Below, piece after piece: positions 53,557-61,070 of a DNA stretch of 64,000 nucleotides; position 1 is the first letter of the stretch, and every line of letters starts with the position of its first letter. The notes beneath the pieces are model-generated. The model was given only the letters and a program-made list of their open reading frames with translations. It was not told where the DNA came from and made no database searches. The position numbers and the translations under genes were made by a program. This stretch comes from Photobacterium sp. TY1-4 (GTDB taxonomy: Bacteria > Pseudomonadota > Gammaproteobacteria > Enterobacterales > Vibrionaceae). The stretch spans positions 1,798,001 to 1,862,000 of the forward strand of contig NZ_CP099734.1 of NCBI RefSeq assembly GCF_025398175.1, in the 5' to 3' direction.

Positions 53557-55497
53557 TTAGAAGTCGTACGAGACGCCAGCATAAATGCTGCGGGCTTTCA
53601 GGATGTAATCCAGTTTCGTCGCCGTTTCATCCCGCTCTTCATCCGTCACATTTGTAACGCCCAATTTCAGGTTCAGGTTCTTAACGGCTTCGTAGCGAGC
53701 GCCCAGATCCATGGTCCCATACCCGTCCAGTTTTTCGCCCGAGCGCACAGATTGCTCACCGGTGTACTGATAAGACGTGTAAGCGTACAGGTTATCCATT
53801 GCCTGCCAGTCCAGTTGTACGTTTGCCGTATGTTGAGGCGTCAGGATCAGATCTTTGCCCGTCTTTTTATCTTCAGCATGGGTATACAGGTAGTTCACCG
53901 ACACGCTTACGGTATCCGTTACATCAAACCACGCCATGGTTTCCACGCCCTTCACTTCAGCCTCATCCACATTGAAATGGCTCAGCTCCGTTTTGACGCG
54001 GTCCCAGTTCTCAGCCTGGATCATATCGTCGATGTCGTTCTCAAACACAGTCAGGCCAGCACCCCAACGGTCCGCTTCATAGCTGGTCCCCAGCTCATAG
54101 CTTATCGCGGTTTCAGCTTTCAGATTCGGGTTACCGACGACAAAACAGGCACCACGGCAAGCCAGTACGGAATACGCATCACTATACTGGTTCAGGCTCG
54201 GTGCCTTGAAGGCTTTCCCTACCCCGCCTTTCACAACCCAGTTCTCGTTCATTTTGTACACCGCGTAAGCACGCGGGCTGAACTCGCCACCGTAAACTTC
54301 GTGATCATCAAATCGGCCGCCCAGCGTAATTGCCAGATCCCCCAGGGAGAACTCATCCTGTAAGTAAACCGCAGCCTGGCTGTAGTTGACGGAATCACTC
54401 CCCAGAGTCAGGTTGTTCTTCAGTTTCGTGTCGCGGTATTCCGCACCACCGGTCAGCAGATGATCGCCCACATAGCCTGACAATTGCACGTCGACCGTAT
54501 TGTTGGTCTGCGCAATATCACCGATGGCACGGTTGAGCTCAGAATCATCCATCAGCTCTGAACGGTCAAAGCTATAGCGCAATCGGGACTCAACATTTTC
54601 CCAGTAACCATGGTGCGTCAGTGCAACATTATAGCGCTCCAGTTCCTGCACGTTGTTCACGGCGCGGCCCCAGTTGTTCCAGTCCGCATCACGCTCATCT
54701 TTGCTATACAGCAGATCCAGGTCGATATCCTGCTGCTGATTTACCAGCCATTTCAAGTTCGAGAACACGCTCAGCTCATCACGCTCTTCCAGAACATCAG
54801 TATCCGGATTCACCGATTTACTTGTTCGCCAGGCGTCACGATCACTTTTTTCAACAATCAGGTTCGCCAGCAGGGTGTCAGGGATCAGCGCACCACTCAC
54901 AAAAGCGTTCAGCTTGTGTGTGTCGCCGCCGGAACCTTCGGTGATCCCATCATATTGATAGCCCACAGAGCCCTGCACTTCTTCTGTTGGCTGACGTAGG
55001 ATAACATTCACCACGCCGCCCAGCGCATCTGCACCATATAGAGAGGACATCGGGCCGCGGATCACCTCAATCCGTTCAACAGCTGACATCGGGATACTGG
55101 ACAGATCAAAATCGTTACCATAAGCACTGGTCAGGGCATCCCGGGAGTTTATCCGGCGACCATTGATCAGCAATAAAGTGTAGTCTGCTGCCAGCCCACG
55201 GATTTTAATTTCATTACGCCCGTAGGACGTGCCTGGATTAATATTAATACCTGGTAGCTTCCGGATCGCTTCGGCAATATCGTTGACCACCAGGTTATCC
55301 AAATCTTCTCGAGTGACATAAGACACAGAGGCAGGTGCTGTCAGCTCCGGGTGTGCCGTTTGACTCGCGGTAACAACCATCACTTCATCCGTTGCGTTTT
55401 CCGCCATGGCTGTAAATGATGAAACAAGGCCCAAAACGCACAAAGCACGGTTTAAACGCGAGAGTTTGATAACACTATCCCCTTGATGCTGAAACAT
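53557..55497 (-). CDS. TonB-dependent outer-membrane receptor (CirA/FepA-like)
   Basis: This 646-residue receptor has a signal peptide (VSSFTAMAENA), a TonB box-like DEVMVVTASQ, a plug domain (about 35-150: VRGLAADYTLLLINGRRIN-type segment, VERIEVIRGPMSSLYGADALGGVVNVI) and a 22-strand barrel ending YAGVSYDF with terminal Phe. It takes up a ferric siderophore, colicin-type ligand or a similar iron source. The start MFQHQGDSVI has TTGGAG upstream. A Fur box lies 30 bp before it. No TonB or ABC uptake genes adjoin it. Confidence 0.94.
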   Translation of the reverse strand: MFQHQGDSVIKLSRLNRALCVLGLVSSFTAMAENATDEVMVVTASQTAHPELTAPASVSYVTREDLDNLVVNDIAEAIRKLPGININPGTSYGRNEIKIRGLAADYTLLLINGRRINSRDALTSAYGNDFDLSSIPMSAVERIEVIRGPMSSLYGADALGGVVNVILRQPTEEVQGSVGYQYDGITEGSGGDTHKLNAFVSGALIPDTLLANLIVEKSDRDAWRTSKSVNPDTDVLEERDELSVFSNLKWLVNQQQDIDLDLLYSKDERDADWNNWGRAVNNVQELERYNVALTHHGYWENVESRLRYSFDRSELMDDSELNRAIGDIAQTNNTVDVQLSGYVGDHLLTGGAEYRDTKLKNNLTLGSDSVNYSQAAVYLQDEFSLGDLAITLGGRFDDHEVYGGEFSPRAYAVYKMNENWVVKGGVGKAFKAPSLNQYSDAYSVLACRGACFVVGNPNLKAETAISYELGTSYEADRWGAGLTVFENDIDDMIQAENWDRVKTELSHFNVDEAEVKGVETMAWFDVTDTVSVSVNYLYTHAEDKKTGKDLILTPQHTANVQLDWQAMDNLYAYTSYQYTGEQSVRSGEKLDGYGTMDLGARYEAVKNLNLKLGVTNVTDEERDETATKLDYILKARSIYAGVSYDF

Positions 55498-55526
55498 TTT
55501 TACACTCCAATAATAACAATGGCGCA

Positions 55527-55545
55527 AATGATAATTATTGTTATT
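55527..55545 (-). promoter_or_regulatory. Fur box of the TonB-receptor gene
   Basis: Read leftward, AATAACAATAATTATCATT matches the 19-bp Fur consensus at 13 positions. It lies just upstream of the receptor start, as expected for iron repression. Confidence 0.65.
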
Positions 55546-55740
55546 TTTATCGTCTACAGAAGTTCAACAGATTAGAGAACGATTGTGACGTTCATCGCAC
55601 AAATGCAATCAGTTTGATAGCAAAATGCGCATTAACTGGACCAACGGGGATGAATCATGACTGGTAAAGTTGCTTTTTAGATGAGTGAGTTGGGAGTTTG
55701 TACAAGGGAGAGATGGAATTTTCAGGGTGCGGAACAATAG
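55546..55740. other. Space upstream of the TonB receptor
   Basis: No gene is visible in this 195-bp stretch. It probably contains the receptor promoter and the end of the small-peptide transcript. Confidence 0.35.
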
Positions 55741-55815
55741 CTACCAAGGCCAGCAAGCATATCCATAATTCGCGACTTTTGTGTCCAGCTGATCGATATA
55801 ATTTACGTCGCTCAT
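55741..55815 (-). CDS. 24-residue peptide gene ending Cys-Trp-Pro-Trp
   Basis: A 25-codon frame encodes a peptide that starts MSDVNYIDQLDTKV and ends ANYGYACWPW. A good ribosome site (AAAAGGATC) lies 8 nt before the ATG. The acidic leader-like front half and a Gly/Tyr/Cys/Trp-rich end recall small secreted or modified peptides. No maturation enzyme (radical SAM, YcaO, LanM-like) is seen within the window near it; a DsbB-like gene lies 0.7 kb upstream on the same strand. It could be a real peptide, a leader peptide, or chance. Confidence 0.45.
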   Translation of the reverse strand: MSDVNYIDQLDTKVANYGYACWPW

Positions 55816-55830
55816 AGTTAGATCCTTTTA

Positions 55831-55864
55831 ATCAAGAAAAGACGGCAAACCACGCTTGCCGTCT
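55831..55864 (-). terminator. Terminator between the 95-residue protein and the 24-residue peptide
   Basis: Read leftward, a 9-bp stem AGACGGCAA / TTGCCGTCT with a 7-base loop is followed by TTTTCTTGATT. The peptide start codon comes 16 nt later, so the peptide is expressed by read-through or from its own promoter. Confidence 0.75.
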
Positions 55865-55880
55865 GTCATTACGAACCCGG

Positions 55881-56168
55881 TTACTGACCGCCGTCCATGA
55901 TGTAATTCACCGCTTTCGCACCGGCTGCTGCCATCTGGGTCATGGCGTTCGAAGTGGCCTGCATTTGCGTCGCGCCGGTATGGGTAAACTCACGCACCTG
56001 CAGCTTGGACAGCGCCGACAGATCGCGCAGACCGTCCAGGTTCAGGCTTTGTGCCGAGGAGCTGGTTGTCTGATCCGCAACTTTCGGATCAACACGATCA
56101 CGGTACGGAGATGGCAAAATACCGTCAGCCGAAGCAGCCTGAGTTTTATTGTTTTCTTCTGACATCAT
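55881..56168 (-). CDS. Small protein of unknown function, 95 residues
   Basis: I do not recognise this protein. It begins MMSEENNKTQAASADG (tandem ATGs; AAGGGAA upstream), has a polar, low-complexity first half with TTSSSAQSLN, and an Ala/Met/Gln-rich helical end (TQMQATSNAMTQMAAAGAKAVNYIM). It has no signal peptide or membrane helix. Short proteins of this look include R-body-type (RebB) and secreted helical proteins, but the resemblance is weak. It lies between the DsbB-like gene and the 24-residue peptide on the same strand. Confidence 0.6.
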   Translation of the reverse strand: MMSEENNKTQAASADGILPSPYRDRVDPKVADQTTSSSAQSLNLDGLRDLSALSKLQVREFTHTGATQMQATSNAMTQMAAAGAKAVNYIMDGGQ

Positions 56169-56472
56169 CGATTCCCTTTTATTCAGTTGTGCATGAATTC
56201 AACAAGTGATGATACGACAGATAACATCTGTCCCCATCCTCTTACTTCTGAAAGATGATGATACTGTTCTCAGTAATATTGATCGATTACACATCATTAC
56301 GCGACCTGGGTTCCCCCTTCAATGCGCCGAGCAAAAACCATATCGCCGTACGGCAGATAGCCCTGCGGCATAAACGAATATGTGGAAAACGCCAACTGAC
56401 AAATTTCAAAATGCCGAATTTCGAACAAAAAGGCCCGGTAATCCGGACCTTTGAGGGTGAGATAGTGATCTG

Positions 56473-56874
56473 CTAGGACACAACAGCACTTCTGGTACGG
56501 CGCTGATTAATGATCACAAACTGGGTCAGAATGATGATTAATGCCGCGGCAGACAGATAAAAGTCGTTCTTATAAATGGGCTGGTAGAGCATCTCAAAAT
56601 TACCATCATCAAACGCATCCCAATTCATAAAATGCTGCAGCGCCGCAACATGTGCCCCGTAAAATGCAAAGATATTCCCCAAATGAAGCAGGGACCAGTG
56701 AGGATTTCGGAATATCATCAGCAGCCCCAACAAGCCAATCACCGATCGCTGCGTTCGACAATATGGGCAAGGATCGACAACCGAGAAAATATCCATGCCC
56801 CAGGTCACCAAAAAGACCGCCATCGCGCCAAAACCCAGCAGCCTGATCCGGCCTTCATTCAACACACTCAACAT
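56473..56874 (-). CDS. DsbB-like membrane protein with one CxxC
   Basis: This 133-residue protein has four predicted membrane helices. After the first comes VVDPCPYCRTQRSVIGLLGLLMIF, which matches the quinone-side CxxC-x-x-(E/Q)-R of DsbB (which oxidises DsbA with quinone). DsbB's second periplasmic Cys pair is missing; the loop HFMNWDAFDDGNFEMLYQP has no Cys. It may be a reduced DsbB relative or a redox-sensing membrane protein. AAGAAGGG precedes the ATG. Confidence 0.7.
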   Translation of the reverse strand: MLSVLNEGRIRLLGFGAMAVFLVTWGMDIFSVVDPCPYCRTQRSVIGLLGLLMIFRNPHWSLLHLGNIFAFYGAHVAALQHFMNWDAFDDGNFEMLYQPIYKNDFYLSAAALIIILTQFVIINQRRTRSAVVS

Positions 56875-56937
56875 AAAATCCCTTCTTTAAAGTTAAATTT
56901 ATCAACGAACAAGTGCTTCAAATAGACTTGCCCATTT

Positions 56938-56982
56938 AAGTTACCATCGGTATAGTTAACTGCAAATTACTAATGGTAACTT
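56938..56982. promoter_or_regulatory. Paired operator upstream of the PACE/TetR operon
   Basis: Two related dyads, TTACCATCGGTAT (56941-56953) and TTACTAATGGTAA (56967-56979), share TAC-N5-GTA and are spaced 26 bp centre to centre. Together they also form a larger inverted repeat (AAGTTACCAT / ATGGTAACTT). This layout suits a TetR-type repressor binding as two dimers; the TetR gene is the last gene of the operon. The DsbB-like gene starts 64 bp to the left and could also be controlled. Confidence 0.5.
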
Positions 56983-57131
56983 ATTCAGATGACACAAATC
57001 CTTTACCGGTGTAATGGCGTGTACAGTTGGATGGCGATGAGTCGAAACAAGATCAGGGCTTTCCGGTGCACGCACTGCCCTCCTATTTTTTCAAATGTAA
57101 ATCAATCATTTGAAATCTTAAGGAGGAAACA

Positions 57132-57551
57132 ATGCAAGGTGTCAAAAGACGTATTACGTATGTGTTTTTTTATGAAGCCATTACTTTAGTGTTGATCAGT
57201 GTGGCTTTTCATTTCTGCGCTGATGATGATTCAGGGCATCCATTGATACTCGGGGTGATCACCGTGGTTCTGGCCATTCTCTGGAACACGCTTTACAACA
57301 CTCTGTTTGAACGATGGGAAAAAACGTTAGTCACCAGAGGACGGGGCATTCGGAGACGGGTACTCCATGCAATTGGTTTTGAAGTAGGGTTCGTTGCCGT
57401 GACCTTACCAATATTTTCATGGTGGTTGAACATCAGCCTCTGGGATGCGTTCCTGTTAGATGCCGGTCTCACCCTGTTCTTTATGTTTTTTACCTTCTTT
57501 TATAACTGGCTATTCGATCTCATTTTCGGATTGCCAATGTCAGCACAGTAA
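57132..57551 (+). CDS. PACE family efflux transporter
   Basis: This 139-residue membrane protein has four helices arranged as two bacterial transmembrane pairs. The conserved features are RRITYVFFYEAITL in helix 1, WNTLYNTLFERWE after helix 2, RRVLHAIGFEVGF in helix 3 and TFFYNWLFDLIFG in helix 4. AceI-type PACE proteins export chlorhexidine and other biocides or short diamines; the first-helix Glu (FYEA) is the essential acidic residue. AAGGAGG lies before the ATG. It is followed 16 bp later by an AhpD-like gene and then a TetR gene. Confidence 0.93.
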   Translation: MQGVKRRITYVFFYEAITLVLISVAFHFCADDDSGHPLILGVITVVLAILWNTLYNTLFERWEKTLVTRGRGIRRRVLHAIGFEVGFVAVTLPIFSWWLNISLWDAFLLDAGLTLFFMFFTFFYNWLFDLIFGLPMSAQ

Positions 57552-57567
57552 GAAAAAGGAATGAATA

Positions 57568-58107
57568 ATGGAAAAGTTTAACCTGAGAACAACCCAAACC
57601 GCAGACAAACTGGCTGCCCCTATCCTGACGGAATTTAAGGAAAAATACGGTATCATCCCGAACTTTTTTGCTGCCTTGGGTATCGACGGCGCGAGCCTGA
57701 GTGGTTACCTGGATTTTGAGAAAACGATTGAAGACTTCGGGAGCCTAACCGAGCGCCAGCGCGAGCTGATCTCACTCAGTGTGGCAAACTATAACCAATG
57801 TCACTACTGCGTTTGTGGCCATACTTTTTCAGCCAAGAAAATTGGGCTATCATCGGATGAATGTGCTGACGCTCAGCTGGCAATCGCTGATCATCCACTG
57901 GAGCAAGCCATATTATCACTGTCTCGCGCGATTCTTGAAAAGAAAGGCAATCTGAGCCAGGTCGATGTTGAGACCGCTATGTTTCATGGGTTGACAGAAA
58001 GTCAGATCCTCCAGGTTTGCTCCTGGACAGCATTGAATACATTTAGCAATTGGGTCAATAATATCACCCAACCGAAAATCGATTTCCCGAAAGTCGATTT
58101 CGCATAA
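57568..58107 (+). CDS. AhpD/carboxymuconolactone-decarboxylase-like peroxidase-related protein
   Basis: This 179-residue all-helical protein has the AhpD-type redox motif QCHYCVCGHT, with CxxC followed by a proton-relay His three residues on (and an extra Cys). It is of the peroxidase-related CMD group (PNFFAALG..., LSVANYNQCHYC). It may reduce peroxides or act on a small substrate. Operon context with a PACE exporter and TetR regulator suggests a role in stress by an electrophile or biocide. AAGGAATG precedes the ATG. Confidence 0.9.
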   Translation: MEKFNLRTTQTADKLAAPILTEFKEKYGIIPNFFAALGIDGASLSGYLDFEKTIEDFGSLTERQRELISLSVANYNQCHYCVCGHTFSAKKIGLSSDECADAQLAIADHPLEQAILSLSRAILEKKGNLSQVDVETAMFHGLTESQILQVCSWTALNTFSNWVNNITQPKIDFPKVDFA

Positions 58108-58128
58108 CCGAAAAAAGGAAAAGCCAAA

Positions 58129-58704
58129 TTGAAGTCTCGTTTTAAAAAGGAAGAACGTTATAACCAGCTTCTGGATTTGGCTATTGAAATTGTGAGAGAT
58201 CAGGGCACGGACGCCCTGACTCTGATCAGTCTCGCAAAGAAAGCGGGGGTGACGAAACCCATCACCTACAACCATTTTTCAAACCGCCAGCTATTGCTGT
58301 TTTCCCTTTATCGGCGGTGTGATGAAGCGCTGTCATCGCAAATGGATCACTTGAATACGAACCAGTCAAACAGTTTAAAAGATGCCGTGACCGTGTACGT
58401 CTCTTCTTATATCAACTGTATCGAAACGAATGGGAAACTCTATGATGATATCGTTTCGGCGTTAAAAGCCTACCCTGAGTACGCAAGTGTTGAAAACGAT
58501 ATCCGGGACTACTTCTGTCATGTGATTGAGAAAACCTTCTCACCCTTTGTGGCACCCGATGGTCACAGTTTAACCAAGCTGAAGCTGATTTCGATTTTCA
58601 GCATTACCGAATCGTTAGGGGGTTATTTGAAAGAAAACCCGCAAAACAAAAATGAGCTCATTGATGAAGCCGTCGAGATCATTTTAAGTATCTGCAACCA
58701 TTAG
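58129..58704 (+). CDS. TetR-family transcriptional regulator
   Basis: This 191-residue regulator has an N-terminal helix-turn-helix (LDLAIEIVRDQGTDALTLISLAKKAGVTKPITYNHF) and an all-helical ligand domain. It starts at TTG with AAGGAAAAG at good spacing; the next Met is inside the ligand domain, so the TTG start is needed for the DNA-binding part. It is the last gene of the PACE/AhpD-like operon and probably autoregulates through the paired dyad upstream of the operon. Confidence 0.9.
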   Translation: MKSRFKKEERYNQLLDLAIEIVRDQGTDALTLISLAKKAGVTKPITYNHFSNRQLLLFSLYRRCDEALSSQMDHLNTNQSNSLKDAVTVYVSSYINCIETNGKLYDDIVSALKAYPEYASVENDIRDYFCHVIEKTFSPFVAPDGHSLTKLKLISIFSITESLGGYLKENPQNKNELIDEAVEIILSICNH

Positions 58705-59256
58705 AGCGATCCCTGATTCAGCCCTTATCCTCAATAAAGCCGACTTTTACGGAGCCGCCAGCATCAACTCTTTATCAATGCCGACGGTGTAGATACCTGG
58801 TGCAAAGTTGATGAGGAGAGCGGCAATGTTTAACTGCGCCCGCTCCCCTACTGTCGAAGTCTCGTACAAGGTAAACACACTTAAATCAGTGACACCGTCA
58901 CAGTTGAAATTTGATGAATAATAAGACAGAGAAGGACTAGAATCCTCAATCTTTAACGGCTGCAACCGAGCCGTCAGCGCCTTTACTGATCAGCCACAAG
59001 GCGGTGTGGAGATGCTCCGGAATGGTGCCTGTCCATTTAATAAAGGACATCAGCAACCCCGCAAAAATGAGCAGAAATACCACAGTGCAAACGTTTAGCT
59101 GCCCCAAATAGCGCTGTTTTTAGACAGAAAAAACTTTAAATCCGACCATAAAGGTGACCCTAATCACATTTGAGTGGGTAATTATACAATACTCATTTTC
59201 AAGACATGATCTAAGCGTATCATCAGCATACCGTTATCATTTTTTGGTAGTCATTG
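58705..59256. other. Intergenic region with broken leftward coding traces
   Basis: Two short leftward frames are visible: a 72-codon frame (58747-58965) and an upstream 53-codon frame with a membrane helix (58946-59107, TTG start; VFLLIFAGLLMSFIKWTG). Neither has a good start site or recognised motif. They may be relics of one small membrane or secreted protein, or chance. An AT-rich promoter-like region with TATACAAT near 59183 precedes the amidohydrolase gene. Confidence 0.4.
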
Positions 59257-60663
59257 ATGTTTAAGAAAACACTTATTGCCGTCTCTTTAGCTGCTACTTC
59301 TCTCGCCAGCACATCAGCGCTTGCGCTCGAAAAAGTCGACCTGCTGATCAAAAATGCCACAGTCCTGACCATGGATCAGGAAAAAACTGTTTTCGACAAT
59401 GGATTGGTTGCCGTCAAGGCAAATAAAATCTTCGCCGTTACCGACGGCGCTGATGTCAAAGATTACCAGGCCGAAAAAGTCATTGATGCCAATGGCGATA
59501 TCGTATTGCCGGGGCTGATCAATACCCACACCCATGTTTCAATGACGGTCTTCCGCTCAATGGCCGACGATGTACCCGATCGTCTGCACCGCTACATCTT
59601 TCCGCTTGAAAAGAAACTGGTCTCCCGTGACATGGTCCGTATCGGGGCGCAACTGGGTAATGTCGAAATGATCAAAGGCGGTGTCACGACCTATGCCGAC
59701 ATGTACTATTTCGAGGATGAAGTAGCCAAGACCGTTGATCAGATCGGCATGCGTGCTGTGCTGGGCGAAACAGTAATCAAATTCCCGGTTGCCGATGCTG
59801 CCAATGCCGACGAAGGCATCCAGTACGCGCTGGACTTTATCAAAGAATATAAGGATCACCCGCGAATTACGCCAGCTTTTGCCCCGCATGCCCCTTACAC
59901 CAATACCACCGAAACACTGCAGAAAATCACCAAGCTTTCGCTGGAACACGACGTACCGGTCATGATCCACCTTGCCGAGTCAGAGCGAGAAAATCAGGTG
60001 ATCGCCGAGCGGAGCGGCGGTAAAACACCGGTCGGTTATATGGCCGATATCGGCGCGCTCACCCCGAACCTTGTCGGTGCTCATATGATCAATGTTGACG
60101 ACAATGATATTGCCCTGCTGAAAAAGCATGATGTCGGTATTGCGCACAACATGAGTGCCAATATTAAATCGGCCAAGGGTGTTTCGCCGGCACTGAAAAT
60201 GTTCGACGATGGTCTTCGCATCGGCCTGGGCACTGACGGACCCATGTCAGGAAATACCATCAGTACTATCGATGAATTTAACCAGGTTGCCAAAGTACAC
60301 AAACTGGTGAACAAAGACCGCGCAGCCATGCCACCAGTAAAAGTCATTGAAATGGCGACTATTGGTGCCGCCCGTGCCCTTCACATGGAAGACACCATTG
60401 GCTCGCTGGAAACCGGCAAGCTGGCTGATATCATCATCATCGATACAACAGCACCGAACATGGTACCGGTTTACAACCCGTACTCTGCGCTGGTCTACTC
60501 AGCCTATGCAACAAACGTCAAACACACCATTGTTGACGGTAAGCTGCTGATGGAAGACCGTAAAATGCTCACTGTCGATGAAGATGCCATTCGCGAAGAA
60601 GCCTTGAAGTTCGCCGACAAAGTACGCAAGACCGTGGTAGAAAGCGGCGAAGTTGTCCAATAA
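59257..60663 (+). CDS. Exported amidohydrolase of the MTA/SAH deaminase (TrzA/AtzB) type
   Basis: This 468-residue metal-dependent hydrolase has a signal peptide (SLAATSLASTSALA-LEK), unusual for this family, which is mostly cytoplasmic. Metal and active-site residues are intact: HTHVSM, PHAPYT, HLAESERE, VGAHMINVD and LGTDGPMS. TrzA/AtzB-type relatives deaminate S-adenosylhomocysteine, methylthioadenosine, guanine or other heterocycles. A periplasmic deaminase followed by a transporter suggests scavenging of an extracellular purine-type or methylthio compound, which is inference. The ATG directly follows a TTG. Confidence 0.88.
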   Translation: MFKKTLIAVSLAATSLASTSALALEKVDLLIKNATVLTMDQEKTVFDNGLVAVKANKIFAVTDGADVKDYQAEKVIDANGDIVLPGLINTHTHVSMTVFRSMADDVPDRLHRYIFPLEKKLVSRDMVRIGAQLGNVEMIKGGVTTYADMYYFEDEVAKTVDQIGMRAVLGETVIKFPVADAANADEGIQYALDFIKEYKDHPRITPAFAPHAPYTNTTETLQKITKLSLEHDVPVMIHLAESERENQVIAERSGGKTPVGYMADIGALTPNLVGAHMINVDDNDIALLKKHDVGIAHNMSANIKSAKGVSPALKMFDDGLRIGLGTDGPMSGNTISTIDEFNQVAKVHKLVNKDRAAMPPVKVIEMATIGAARALHMEDTIGSLETGKLADIIIIDTTAPNMVPVYNPYSALVYSAYATNVKHTIVDGKLLMEDRKMLTVDEDAIREEALKFADKVRKTVVESGEVVQ

Positions 60664-61070
60664 CCGTTTTGCCTGCCAAATAACCGGCAAAAGAGACATC
60701 TAATCAGGGCGGTCGCAATACCGCCCTTTCTTTTGTCACCCTCGCACGATTTATGTTTCAAACACGCTCCGTGGTCGGTTGAATGGGATCTGTCCATTTA
60801 ACACATGGTTCTGCCCATTGAATTGGCTTCGTTGGTTTCCATTCCCCACCTCCCTTTGGTGTTTAAAGTTTGCTCGCAGTCTCAAATTTGTTGCACCTGA
60901 CAGTCGAAATATTCCAATTGTGATATCCGGCCACCTTTTAACAAACCCTTACAATAAAATACCAACTGAAAACAAATAAAAAGATGTTACAACCATAAAT
61001 TTCATATTCATCCACACAAGAAACTAGGTTGATCATTCAAATTCCAGTCTAATCGACTAAGGGGGTTGTT
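60664..61070. other. Intergenic region between the amidohydrolase and YfcC-type genes
   Basis: No gene is seen. It contains the amidohydrolase terminator, a hairpin TTTTGCC / GGCAAAA at about 60667-60692, and an AT-rich end that should carry the transporter promoter. Confidence 0.4.
60706..60736 (+). terminator. Terminator of the amidohydrolase gene
   Basis: A stem GGGCGGT / ACCGCCC with a 6-base loop is followed by TTTCTTTTG. Confidence 0.8.

Noticed and set aside
55881..56168. RebB-type R-body protein assignment
   Set aside because: The Ala/Met/Gln-rich tail gave a passing resemblance, but the RebB core pattern is absent.
56989..57189. Rightward 66-codon frame overlapping the start of the PACE gene
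   Set aside because: No Shine-Dalgarno and no motif; the PACE start with AAGGAGG is in another frame.
58747..58965. Leftward 72-codon frame as a gene
   Set aside because: No good start site and no family resemblance; kept only as a possible relic in the intergenic note.
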